Origin: JANWKQ01 sp964624635
Lineage (GTDB): Bacteria; Bacteroidota; Bacteroidia; CAIKAF01
Length of the DNA: 64,000 bases
Assembly (NCBI GenBank): GCA_964624635.1
Contig: CAZUXM010000001.1
Location: 62,001 to 126,000 of the forward strand
Direction of reading: 5' to 3'
Below are positions 1 through 8,395 of the stretch, piece by piece. Each line of letters starts with the position of its first letter. Position 1 is the first letter of the stretch. Position numbers and translations under genes: made by a program. The notes below the pieces were generated by a model that saw only the letters and a program-made list of their open reading frames with translations, made no database searches and was not told where the DNA came from.

Positions 1-34
1 ATTATGCTGCTGATATCAGGTAAATATACAAAGT

Positions 35-508
35 TTATACATCTTTGGTTTGATGAGGCTTCACCGACACCTTTTGTGAATCAGCTTTTTTCCTTTTCAC
101 CCCTCTAAATATTAAAACTACCAGCATAATAAGCGAAAATCCTACCAATAAAATACTTACCAATGGCTTATGATACAGCCACACAAACGAAATACACAAC
201 AACGATACAATGCTCCCGGTAAGAATAGCTCCTATATATATTCCGGCTCTTATCTCATTATAGGTAAGGGGTATTTTCATCATGAATAGCTTTGCTGCCG
301 AAAATATCCTGTATAAACAAAATACAATAAAAAAAATCGAACCTATACGAACCACCCAGTATAATAGTGGCTGTTCCCAACCATTCATTAATGGTTGATG
401 CGCAATTGCCTTGTTCTCGTTATACATCAATAATACGGGTCCCAATGGTAGTAATAATATCCCTGTGATGATTCTTAAAATCTGGTTTTTGGTCCTTCGG
501 CTGAGCAT
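35..508 (-). CDS. Small integral membrane protein, unknown function
   Basis: A 157-residue protein I do not recognise. It has four hydrophobic stretches (about residues 11-29, 49-68, 88-110 and 115-135) that look like membrane spans. A short basic loop follows the last span, and the tail (136-157) is Lys/Arg/Ser-rich and soluble, probably cytoplasmic. There is no signal peptidase site, lipobox or catalytic motif. The ATG at 506-508 is the only sensible start because it precedes the basic Arg/Lys residues of the first span. The gene stands alone, and about 220 bases separate it from the divergent secreted-protein gene. The reading frame is convincing; no function can be given. Confidence 0.75.
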   Translation of the reverse strand: MLSRRTKNQILRIITGILLLPLGPVLLMYNENKAIAHQPLMNGWEQPLLYWVVRIGSIFFIVFCLYRIFSAAKLFMMKIPLTYNEIRAGIYIGAILTGSIVSLLCISFVWLYHKPLVSILLVGFSLIMLVVLIFRGVKRKKADSQKVSVKPHQTKDV

Positions 509-672
509 ATGGTTGAACTATTACGTAAAGTAAATCTTTTCGTTTCACATTCAAATAAACCTTGCTTTACTTTTTTGTAACACCTGAATCCATTCAGATG
601 AATTGGCTGGGGTGTTCAACCATTCTATTTAACTTATTTAAATAAAAAAAATGTTACACCGCCACTTGAGTA

Positions 673-704
673 TTGATGATATTATCATCACACAATTATT
701 TTTG
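673..704 (+). promoter_or_regulatory. Bacteroidota-type promoter for the secreted protein at 731
   Basis: TTG at 673-675 is followed 21 bases later by TATTTTTG at 697-704, matching the -33 TTG / -7 TAnnTTTG consensus of Bacteroidota primary sigma factors. Transcription would start near 708-711, leaving a leader of about 20 bases before the ATG at 731. Confidence 0.55.
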
Positions 705-730
705 CACCAATTAAAAAAACTGCCTGCATC

Positions 731-1186
731 ATGCGTATATTATTTACCTTAATCATTAGTATTTTTTGTATTGGCCAAAGTGTGGCAACAGCACAAATGG
801 GTTTAAACAGTATTTCGGTTGCTACTACCTTGGAAGGGAATGTGGCCTGGAGTGCTAATTATGACGGACATAACCGAAAAGGATATCTTGACAAACAATC
901 TGTATCAGAAGGCATTTGCAACAAACCTTTGGAGAAAGATGTTTTAATCCCGGTTCAATCAACCAGCTATTTTCATACTCCTTCGGATGTATTATTTTTT
1001 ACAGGTACAGGGTACGATCATTTTTCAGTTACCATTAAAGATGAATCAGGAAATGTAGTAGCTAATGATCAATATTTTGAAAGTACCTCAATGGATATTT
1101 CATTCTTATCAAGCGGAACTTATACTATTGAAATAGTAGCAGAAAAAACGCAAGAAGTAAAAACAAAAAAGTTTACTAAAGAATAA
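731..1186 (+). CDS. Secreted protein with a C-terminal beta-sandwich-like region
   Basis: A 151-residue exported protein. Residues 1-21 form a signal peptide (hydrophobic core LFTLIISIFCIG, cleavage near Ala-Gln). The C-terminal half (about 85-140) reads FSVTIKDESGNVVAN...SSGTYTIEIV, a pattern shared with small Bacteroidota secreted proteins of the DUF3244 type and with T9SS-type sandwich domains. It ends in ...KKFTKE, which is shorter than a true sorting domain, so I do not call it T9SS cargo. It has its own promoter and ends one base before the convergent lipoprotein gene. The function is unknown. Confidence 0.75.
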   Translation: MRILFTLIISIFCIGQSVATAQMGLNSISVATTLEGNVAWSANYDGHNRKGYLDKQSVSEGICNKPLEKDVLIPVQSTSYFHTPSDVLFFTGTGYDHFSVTIKDESGNVVANDQYFESTSMDISFLSSGTYTIEIVAEKTQEVKTKKFTKE

Positions 1187-1187
1187 C

Positions 1188-1577
1188 TTACTTTCTTTTT
1201 AATCCTTTAATAAAATTGGCTATCAAATCTGTATTTATTTTATAGTTTCTTTTACTTGCTCCTGCACTTACAATTATTCTATAATAACTAAGAGAGGTAT
1301 TACTATTTAAATCCTTAAATCCTTCCTCCATGCCATAAAACAAGGTTAGTTTATTCGGAGGTAACTTATAAATGGTGAGGGTATCATTTTTAGTAACATG
1401 AAACTCGTAATCTTCACCTGATTTTTTTATTTCGGTAGTATAAAATGTCGTAGGATCTGTCCATGCATCACCATGATGTTCAACACTAACAACTACAGGT
1501 TTGCCGGTAATAATGGCCTCCTGAATAGACGTACATGAAAAAAGGAAAATAAGGAATATGTAAAACCTTTTAATCAC
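1188..1577 (-). CDS. Putative lipoprotein translationally coupled to the upstream protease
   Basis: A 129-residue protein with a lipoprotein signal (FLIFLFSC, lipidated Cys15), so it is predicted to sit in the envelope. The rest is a small soluble domain I cannot assign; it alternates beta-like strands (TTFYTTEIKK, YEFHVTKNDTLTIYKL). The start is GTG at 1575-1577 and overlaps the stop of the upstream protease gene by one base (TAGTG), which strongly suggests a two-gene operon with translational coupling. That places it as an envelope partner or accessory of the MORN/trypsin protein, which is inference. Confidence 0.75.
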   Translation of the reverse strand: MIKRFYIFLIFLFSCTSIQEAIITGKPVVVSVEHHGDAWTDPTTFYTTEIKKSGEDYEFHVTKNDTLTIYKLPPNKLTLFYGMEEGFKDLNSNTSLSYYRIIVSAGASKRNYKINTDLIANFIKGLKRK

Positions 1578-3421
1578 TATCTCACCTTAATCAACGGAAC
1601 ATATTCTCGTAAAATAGTTACCTGATCAGATGCTGATTTCCCTTTTAATGAAGTAACCGTAGGATAATCGGGATACTCAGGAAGCAGATACAACAGATTT
1701 AAAATGTAATTGGCTTTTACTGCGAAAGCAACGTTATCGGCATAAAATAACTTTGAGTTAATCACTCCTATTACATTTCCATCATAATCAAAAAGTGGTC
1801 CACCACTATTACCGGGCTGCACCGGTGCTGATACCTGATATGCTAAAATGTTTCCATCCATCCCTGTACGAGCATTAATACTTCCTTCGGTATATTTTAA
1901 TTCATTCCCCAGGGTGCTTAAAGCAAACGGATACCCTAATGCATATACGTTGGTTCCCACATCAACCAATTTTGTTTGGATAGTGTATGGTATAGAACTG
2001 AAATTTTTAAAATCATCATCTTTAATTTTAATCACTGCCAAATCACTTTTTTCGTCTTTTAAAATCACTTCGCATTTATAGGACACTACATCTCCATTTT
2101 TAACCAAATCCACTTCCACTTCATTAGCCCCGTTTACTACATGATGATTGGTAACAATATAACCATCTGTTGAAACCACAAATCCACTTCCGGTACTTTT
2201 CCATGCTTTATTTTTCATGGTTTTAGCATCAATATCAGCCGAAACAAAGGGTGATTCAATATGATGTGTAATGATAAGGTCTTTTACCTTTATGCTTGTG
2301 TTTGGAGCCACTTTATATCCAATAAAGTTACCTGCACCTGCAAATGACGCTGTTTTATATATGGGCGTATACCCTACAAAACATTGTACTGTATCCTTAT
2401 AACTCATTATAAAAAAGTCAAAATATTGTTCTTTCCCAATATTGCCTGTTTTATTGCCATTATAATAGTCATACTCATTGCCCGAAGGATAGGCCGTACC
2501 TTTTGATAATTCAGTATAGGTACCATTTGAATATTGACCCAACTCATAATTACCTGATTTATCAATAAGAAATGAATGGTAATTTTTATCGTCGCTATAG
2601 GCAAAGACCATTCCACTTTTAGCAGAATTACCTCCTTTTACAAAAGCAAATTTTGAAGTGATGACCACCATTTTTTTATAATCAAGCGGTTTAAATACTT
2701 TTTTTAAACCTTCTTCTTTCGAGGTAGTGAGTATTAACCCTTGTTCTTTGTACGTGGTTTTTATTTTTTCGTCAATTACCGATTTTGCGATATCTTTCTC
2801 ATCCGCATCTACAATAAAATACCCATAGTCTGAACCGAAAGAGTTAAACAAATCAGCATACTCATCTTTTTTCTTTGGAGGAAAAAAATCATACTTCTCG
2901 GTGGCTCCACATTCTCCAAATTCATCACAGTTATAAGCATCCGGACCTACAATATCACCATTACTGTAATAAGCATACGATTGTAAAAGCCCTGACTCAA
3001 ACCATGAAACATATAAACCATGTAATTTTCCTTCTTTGTATGCACTGGTATATGCATGAGATCCGTTTTCGTACCACCCTACTGTAGGTCCGGCTAGAAT
3101 CCCATTTGAATAATATGAAGAGGTTTGTTTTTTCGCGTTTTTATAAAACCAGATACATTCTCCTTCATGTTTACTGTTATAACTATCATATTTATCTAAA
3201 TAGCTAAATCTACCTTCCCATTGTATCTCCCCTGAAATAAAATAATCACGAACTACACCTACAGGAGTTCCTTTATCATCATAAGTAACCAAACGATAAT
3301 AAGATGCAACGGCTGAATCACATTGTTTCCAATCAGCATTAAAAAATTCTTTGGATTGTTTTTGGGCCATGAGAACCGCACTGCAACCAAACATGGCTAC
3401 TAAAAGAGTCTTTTTAAGCAT
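1577..3421 (-). CDS. Secreted MORN-repeat/trypsin-like (S1C, HtrA-type) serine protease fusion
   Basis: A 614-residue exported protein. Residues 1-19 are a signal peptide ending Met-Ala-Gln. Residues about 55-160 carry MORN_2/YwqK-type repeats (GEIQWEGRF, GPTVGWYENG, GKLHGLYVSWFESG). Residues about 190-390 form a middle region of unknown fold. Residues about 400-590 are a trypsin-like domain with an intact triad: His427 in TNHHVV, Asp460 in KSDLAVIKI and Ser539 in PGNSGGPLF. No PDZ domain follows, unlike DegP/HtrA. In the family this fold cleaves misfolded or specific envelope proteins. It is the first gene of an operon with the coupled lipoprotein. The combination of MORN repeats with an S1C protease is the odd feature. 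Confidence 0.88.
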   Translation of the reverse strand: MLKKTLLVAMFGCSAVLMAQKQSKEFFNADWKQCDSAVASYYRLVTYDDKGTPVGVVRDYFISGEIQWEGRFSYLDKYDSYNSKHEGECIWFYKNAKKQTSSYYSNGILAGPTVGWYENGSHAYTSAYKEGKLHGLYVSWFESGLLQSYAYYSNGDIVGPDAYNCDEFGECGATEKYDFFPPKKKDEYADLFNSFGSDYGYFIVDADEKDIAKSVIDEKIKTTYKEQGLILTTSKEEGLKKVFKPLDYKKMVVITSKFAFVKGGNSAKSGMVFAYSDDKNYHSFLIDKSGNYELGQYSNGTYTELSKGTAYPSGNEYDYYNGNKTGNIGKEQYFDFFIMSYKDTVQCFVGYTPIYKTASFAGAGNFIGYKVAPNTSIKVKDLIITHHIESPFVSADIDAKTMKNKAWKSTGSGFVVSTDGYIVTNHHVVNGANEVEVDLVKNGDVVSYKCEVILKDEKSDLAVIKIKDDDFKNFSSIPYTIQTKLVDVGTNVYALGYPFALSTLGNELKYTEGSINARTGMDGNILAYQVSAPVQPGNSGGPLFDYDGNVIGVINSKLFYADNVAFAVKANYILNLLYLLPEYPDYPTVTSLKGKSASDQVTILREYVPLIKVR

Positions 3422-3593
3422 AGAAATTAAATATGAACAATATTATACAAATAAATTGGATTAAAATAGCAAGAATGCAAGATATATACGAGCATTTTGG
3501 TTTTTTTGTTTATCGCAGATTTCGATTTATAACGTTTCACAAGTAGGCCTCAAAGAAAAACACGAGAATCCAATTGGAACATTGATATTGTAC

Positions 3594-3613
3594 AGACGGG
3601 TCATGACCCGTCT
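3594..3613. repeat. Perfect 20-bp palindrome, REP-like
   Basis: AGACGGGTCA is followed immediately by its exact reverse complement TGACCCGTCT. It lies in the 265-base gap between the divergently ordered protease promoter region and the end of the porin gene, and is not followed by a T-run. It looks like a dispersed palindromic repeat or a transcription-factor site rather than a terminator. Confidence 0.5.
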
Positions 3614-3686
3614 ATACTAATTTGCGAATTGAAATTTCTATTCGAAATCGTATTCTGCAATATCTGCGGGAAACAAAAATAACGAA

Positions 3687-5582
3687 TTAATTAAGGAAAT
3701 TCCAACTCACTCCAAACTGTACACTTCTATCCTGTAATGGATAATGTGGTGTAGTAAAATAAGGCACATCTGGCCAGCGTTGATTTACATTTCGAAGTCT
3801 TACAAATATTTTTACTGTTTTAATCTTGGCGCTGATATGTAAATCAATAAACGGATAATTGCCTGTAGTGATTTGATTCTGCAAATAAAATAACGAGGTA
3901 GTTGGATCATATGCATTGGCATTATAAGGGGTATTATAGGTTACATCCACTCCTGCATTGAGTAATAAGGCTTTTTTAAATAAGTTACCCTGAAAATAGA
4001 TGGCCAGTCTACCTGCGAAATAAGGAACTCGTATTCTATCAGTGGTAGAGTACTGCCCTATTAATTGCGGTTCAAAAAATATTTTCCATGCCCTAAAACG
4101 TTTTCTAACCTCCAAGGTAAATACGTTAGCTACATCTGTAAACTGAACAGGAGTAATCGAAGTATCAAGATAGGTGTAATTATTTACCAGATATGAGTTA
4201 AACAATAAATCAAGATTCCATTTTTTTATTTTATAGGATAATGAAATATTGAGCTCTCGTTGTTTATCCAAATCCACATTCCACATTCGATGATTACTAT
4301 AAAAATGTTGATATATCCATGCAGGCTCAAATTGGCGATATTTAGCCATTACCGTAAGTGATTGATCTACTTTAGCCGAGTCTTTTGAATTATAATGGAA
4401 TTTAAATTGTGCCCCGAAATCCCCCAAATTATATCCTGCAAAATAAAAATAACCGGAGGCTTCTAAAGAAATTTGAGGATTAATATCAAATGTAATTCCC
4501 CCGAATGCATTTAAGTTATGGTAGTTGGAATGTAATGCCGTACTGTCTTTTTCTAACGTATCCCCCTGGTAAACTCCAATAAAATTGTTGAGATCAATAA
4601 ATTCATGTTTTACTCCTACTGTTAACGGACTCTGAGCCCCCATTCTTTTTTTCAAATACAACAACACCTTAAATTCATTCTGTAATTGATGATATTCTAA
4701 TCCATGCCGTGTAAAAGTAGAGTCAAAATATACAGGACCATAATAGACAACATTAGGTTGCCCGTCTCTGTATCTATTGGTTCTGTAATCATATTCCAAC
4801 GTATGCATAAACGTAAGCAAGGCAGAAGCTACATGGGTGGTAGTATCAATATTTTTGCGATTAAAAGTATAACCATGCTGAACAAATAGTTTGTGATTAA
4901 ACCAACGTTGTTGAGCACTATCTAAATTAACAAGGTAAAAATTTCTACTGGCAGCAAATGCATCTTCAATAAAAATGGTATCGTTTTGTAAACCTCCATT
5001 TTCATTAATAAATAAATTGTTGTGAATATAAGACCATAATAACTTATATTTCCCATTCATCGTATTATACCTTCCCATAAAACGGAAATGATGACTCGTG
5101 GCACGTTGGTTAGCATAAAATCCCAACGAATTGGTATGATTATATTCAATCCCCAGTTGCAAGTTTTTTAATATGCGCTGGGTATGCATTACTTTTAAAT
5201 GCTGCTCGCTACCCATTCCTAAAAAATACGACACATTGGTAACCGGACGTGCTGTTAAATGAAATTTGGTATTCCAACGATCAAACAAATACGGGTCAAA
5301 ACTATGGTAGCCGGCATCAAAGCCTGTAGTTTGTATAGGTTTATATAACATAGGTTGTACAGCAGTATATAAATTTCCTAATGTAGGATTAACAGTATAA
5401 GCTTGTACAGAAGGATCAAAAAAACGGAATTGAGTAATGCCTGTATCTTCGTATTGATAGGTGGTTAAGGCTTTATCGTTAAAATAATGAAGATCGAGAT
5501 AATATACCTTCATTGTATCTCTTAGTATACGCAACGAATCTTTTTTTAGCATTTGCGACCATAACGAGGTACTTGCCAACAC
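3687..5582 (-). CDS. Bacteroidota 'putative porin' outer-membrane beta-barrel
   Basis: A 631-residue protein rich in alternating aromatic/polar strands from about residue 80 to the end, finishing with a strand ending in Phe-Leu-Asn (RSVQFGVSWNFLN), as expected for an outer-membrane barrel. The N-terminus (MLASTSLWSQ) looks like the end of a signal peptide, so the true start may lie upstream; the hydrophobic run would continue into bases 5583-5610, where KRFLYTLIFVL-like codons can be read. Motifs such as DLHYFNDKALTTYQYEDTGITQFRF near the N-terminus are typical of the Bacteroidota 'putative porin' family (PF14121-like). Its role would be passive uptake; the substrate is unknown. It appears monocistronic. 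Confidence 0.82.
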   Translation of the reverse strand: MLASTSLWSQMLKKDSLRILRDTMKVYYLDLHYFNDKALTTYQYEDTGITQFRFFDPSVQAYTVNPTLGNLYTAVQPMLYKPIQTTGFDAGYHSFDPYLFDRWNTKFHLTARPVTNVSYFLGMGSEQHLKVMHTQRILKNLQLGIEYNHTNSLGFYANQRATSHHFRFMGRYNTMNGKYKLLWSYIHNNLFINENGGLQNDTIFIEDAFAASRNFYLVNLDSAQQRWFNHKLFVQHGYTFNRKNIDTTTHVASALLTFMHTLEYDYRTNRYRDGQPNVVYYGPVYFDSTFTRHGLEYHQLQNEFKVLLYLKKRMGAQSPLTVGVKHEFIDLNNFIGVYQGDTLEKDSTALHSNYHNLNAFGGITFDINPQISLEASGYFYFAGYNLGDFGAQFKFHYNSKDSAKVDQSLTVMAKYRQFEPAWIYQHFYSNHRMWNVDLDKQRELNISLSYKIKKWNLDLLFNSYLVNNYTYLDTSITPVQFTDVANVFTLEVRKRFRAWKIFFEPQLIGQYSTTDRIRVPYFAGRLAIYFQGNLFKKALLLNAGVDVTYNTPYNANAYDPTTSLFYLQNQITTGNYPFIDLHISAKIKTVKIFVRLRNVNQRWPDVPYFTTPHYPLQDRSVQFGVSWNFLN

Positions 5583-5711
5583 AAAAATCAGGGTATATAA
5601 AAACCTTTTGATGCCTCAATAAATTTCTCAAAAATAACAATACCTATCTACTTTTATTGTGGTTTGAGCCGAACTTAACTGTAAATTTGCTCCCAATATC
5701 AAAAAAAACAC

Positions 5712-6758
5712 ATGATACTTGACCACTTAAACAATGCATATTTGTATTATGGAATGCATCCATTATTCAAAAAGGCATTTGAATACCTATCCTCAAATGA
5801 CTTTCATACCATCGAAAATGGCACCTATGAAATTGATGGAAAAGACCTGTTAGCCATCGTAAACAGCTATGATACCGAGCCTGCTGAAGTGAGGTTTTGG
5901 GAGGGTCACCGCAAATATATTGATATACAGCTAATCGTTTCAGGAATTGAAAATATGGGATATTCTCCCTTACATGAAGCCCACGTTTTGGAGCCTTATG
6001 TAGATGAAAAAGATTTTACCAAGTTTGATGCTAAGGGAGCACAGGTAACCGTTCCGGCCGATTATTTTACCATTTTTTATCCAACAGATGTTCACATGCC
6101 TAACCTTGTTCATGGTAAAGTATGTAATGTAAAAAAAGTGGTAATGAAGGTAAGACTCCCTGAACCATTGATACAACTTACATTTGCTTCGAACAATGCA
6201 CATAAATTGGAAGAAATTAGAAGGAAATTAGCGGGTAGCCCTATAGGAATATTGAGCCTGAATGAATCAGGTGTAAATCAAGAATTACCTGAAACGGGCG
6301 ATACTCTAGAAGCCAATGCGTTTCAAAAAGCCAATACCGTTTACAGTAAATTTGGCTTAAATTGTTTTGCAGATGACACAGGATTAGAGGTGGATGCCCT
6401 TAATGGTGAGCCGGGAGTTTATTCAGCCCGCTATGCTGGTGATAAGGCTAGTTATGAGGAAAATGTATCTAAACTGTTGCAAGCCATGGAAGGAAAAACG
6501 GATAGATCTGCCCGTTTTCGTACCGTCATTTCGTTGGTTTTAGATGCTACCGAATACCGATTTGAAGGAGTGATAGAAGGATATATCATTGAAAAACCAC
6601 GTGGTAACAAGGGTTTTGGATATGATCCTGTATTTGTTCCGGCAGGTTACGATCAAACTTTTGCCGAAATGGATCCTGATACGAAAAATAAAATCAGCCA
6701 TAGAGGGCTGGCCGTTGAAAAATTGGTGAGGTTTTTGAAACAAGATGTATTAAATTAG
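5712..6758 (+). CDS. Fusion: YhcH/YjgK/YiaL domain + RdgB/HAM1 non-canonical purine NTP pyrophosphatase
   Basis: A 348-residue protein with two complete domains joined without a linker. Residues 1-148 match the YhcH/YiaL/EbgC family (EVRFWEGHRKYIDIQ, then FTIFYPTDVHMP, ending KKVVMKV), cupin-like proteins tied to sugar metabolism. Residues about 154-345 are a full RdgB/HAM1 domain: SNNAHKLEEI, FADDTGLEVDAL, GEPGVYSARYAG, NKGFGYDPVF and SHRGLA. RdgB hydrolyses dITP, XTP and ITP to monophosphates to sanitise the nucleotide pool. RdgB normally starts at the equivalent of residue about 155. Met145 (ATG at 6144-6146) could allow internal initiation of a free RdgB. A -7 box TAAATTTG lies at 5682-5689. 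The downstream secreted protein follows after four bases. Confidence 0.92.
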   Translation: MILDHLNNAYLYYGMHPLFKKAFEYLSSNDFHTIENGTYEIDGKDLLAIVNSYDTEPAEVRFWEGHRKYIDIQLIVSGIENMGYSPLHEAHVLEPYVDEKDFTKFDAKGAQVTVPADYFTIFYPTDVHMPNLVHGKVCNVKKVVMKVRLPEPLIQLTFASNNAHKLEEIRRKLAGSPIGILSLNESGVNQELPETGDTLEANAFQKANTVYSKFGLNCFADDTGLEVDALNGEPGVYSARYAGDKASYEENVSKLLQAMEGKTDRSARFRTVISLVLDATEYRFEGVIEGYIIEKPRGNKGFGYDPVFVPAGYDQTFAEMDPDTKNKISHRGLAVEKLVRFLKQDVLN

Positions 6759-6762
6759 TTGA

Positions 6763-7248
6763 ATGAAGAAGATTGTTGTTTTTTTATTGATAGGATTGCC
6801 ATTATCATTAATGGCTCAGAATAAAGACGCCCAGGGATATCACGATCAGTTGATTGAAGAAACTCGTAAAGTAGCCGATGCTTTGAATAAATTCAACACT
6901 TCTTTAGAAACAGATAGTGCTTACTTGATGCATTCAGCTCGGGCTGGTTTAAAAAAACAATTGGACAGTTCTATAGCACGTTTGGTAATTATTGGTGGCT
7001 TTAATGAAGATGATGATTGGTGTTTGGCACTCAATCTTCAATTCAAGTTTTACCGTGAATGTGTAGATAAAGAATACATCAAATTCATTGATTATTCATT
7101 GCGATTATCTGTATTGAACGAAGATGAAATTGCTGATTTCCGTCGAACCATTGAGAAGCTGAATACCAAAGAAGTAGATTTAGCCGGTATTGAAGACATG
7201 GCTTATAAAGAGTTTGTAGACAAGTATAAGATTAAGGCGGCGCAGTAG
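6763..7248 (+). CDS. Small secreted helical protein, unknown
   Basis: A 161-residue exported protein with a signal peptide at residues 1-18 (FLLIGLPLSLMAQ). The mature part is charged and predicted mainly helical, with no motif I recognise. It starts four bases after the YhcH-RdgB stop, so it is probably co-transcribed, though the functional link is unclear. It ends three bases from the convergent epimerase gene. Confidence 0.72.
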   Translation: MKKIVVFLLIGLPLSLMAQNKDAQGYHDQLIEETRKVADALNKFNTSLETDSAYLMHSARAGLKKQLDSSIARLVIIGGFNEDDDWCLALNLQFKFYRECVDKEYIKFIDYSLRLSVLNEDEIADFRRTIEKLNTKEVDLAGIEDMAYKEFVDKYKIKAAQ

Positions 7249-7251
7249 AAT

Positions 7252-8265
7252 TTAGGCTTCTTTAGTCGTTTCTTTCAAAAACCAACTGGCGGTTTCTTTT
7301 ACAGTTTCTTGTACGGGTTTAAAAGTAAAATTCAATTCCTTTTTTACTTTATCGTTTACATAGTCACACTGTAAAGTAGCATTTCGTAAAGTTTCTTTGG
7401 TAATTAATGGAGATTTCCCAATGACTTTACTTCTCCACTTTTCAGCAAGCACAACCCAACGAGCAAGACCCAAATTCACTTCATTTTTTGCTTTCGGTCT
7501 ATCTATCGCTTCCGCAATTACATCAAAAACCCAGCGAAAAGGTTTGGTTTCGCTACTGAGAATGTACCTTTCGCCTGTTTTATTTTTTTGCATGAGTTGA
7601 ATCATACAAGTAGCCACATCTTTTACGTCTACCCAACCAGTATATCCATTGGTATAGTACTTCATTCCCTCCTGCACTTTGCTGAACATTTTACCGGTCC
7701 CTTCATTCCATGGACAATATCCTAAAATAACCGCCGGATTCACAACAATTACATTTAATCCTTCTTCATACCCCCTCCAAACCTCCATTTCACTTTTATA
7801 CTTACTCAATCCGTATTTACTGTTTACAGGATCATTTTTCCATATACGGCTTTCATCAATTACTTCTGCCTGCGTAGATCTTCCTAATGCAGCAATACTG
7901 CTCACGAACATAAATTTTTTGATGTTACAATATAAGGCAGCATTTACCAAATTAGCCGTAATGGTCACATTGTTTTTAATCATCCTATCATGATGATTGG
8001 GGTCAAAAGAAACTTCAGAAGCACAATGATAAATTTCTTCGATACCCTCTAAAGCATCTTCAATTTCATAAGAATCAAAAAGGTCTATATTTTTCCATTC
8101 AATTTTTTCGAATTGGGGTAAAACATTTTCCTTTTCAAAAACACGTTTTACGTAATTCAAATCGGAGGTTACTCGTTTGGCTGCAATAATTTTTGCATCC
8201 ATAGCACTTAGTTGCACCAATAAATGTGCTCCTAAAAATCCGCTTCCTCCGGTAACTAAAATCAT
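7252..8265 (-). CDS. NAD(P)-dependent epimerase/dihydroflavonol-reductase-like SDR
   Basis: A 337-residue extended short-chain dehydrogenase. The Rossmann motif TGGSGFLGAHL lies at residues 5-15 (GxxGxxG), the conserved SSIAALG is near residue 123, and the catalytic YGLSKYKSE (Tyr-x-x-x-Lys) is near 151-159. In this family such proteins reduce or epimerise nucleotide sugars, ketones or aldehydes; the substrate cannot be read from sequence. It is cytoplasmic, with no signal peptide. It is transcribed toward the secreted protein at 6763 and is monocistronic. The intergenic region upstream contains a degenerate repeat (8290-8372). Confidence 0.88.
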   Translation of the reverse strand: MILVTGGSGFLGAHLLVQLSAMDAKIIAAKRVTSDLNYVKRVFEKENVLPQFEKIEWKNIDLFDSYEIEDALEGIEEIYHCASEVSFDPNHHDRMIKNNVTITANLVNAALYCNIKKFMFVSSIAALGRSTQAEVIDESRIWKNDPVNSKYGLSKYKSEMEVWRGYEEGLNVIVVNPAVILGYCPWNEGTGKMFSKVQEGMKYYTNGYTGWVDVKDVATCMIQLMQKNKTGERYILSSETKPFRWVFDVIAEAIDRPKAKNEVNLGLARWVVLAEKWRSKVIGKSPLITKETLRNATLQCDYVNDKVKKELNFTFKPVQETVKETASWFLKETTKEA

Positions 8266-8289
8266 AACGTAAATGTAGAAAGATTTTTA

Positions 8290-8372
8290 ATGGAACACGG
8301 ATAACACTGATTATGCAGATAAACACGGGTCGAATTAGCGCAAATCCGCATCATCTGCGTCATCAGCGTTCT
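8290..8372. repeat. Degenerate GGAT/GCAGAT-type intergenic repeat element
   Basis: The spacer between the SDR gene and tyrS is a quasi-periodic sequence with successive near-repeats of CACGGATAACACTGAT, GCAGATAAACACGGG, CGCAAATCCGCATCATC and TGCGTCATCAGCG. Similar elements occur dispersed in intergenic DNA of many environmental bacteria. It is non-coding. It ends just before the tyrS -7 box. Confidence 0.45.
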
Positions 8373-8383
8373 ATTTTTTTATT

Positions 8384-8391
8384 TATTTTTG
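8384..8391 (+). promoter_or_regulatory. -7 box of the tyrS promoter (very short leader)
   Basis: TATTTTTG matches TAnnTTTG and ends only four bases before the tyrS ATG at 8396, so transcription would start at or within a few bases of the start codon. No clear TTG was found at the -33 position. Confidence 0.4.
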
Positions 8392-8395
8392 TCCT

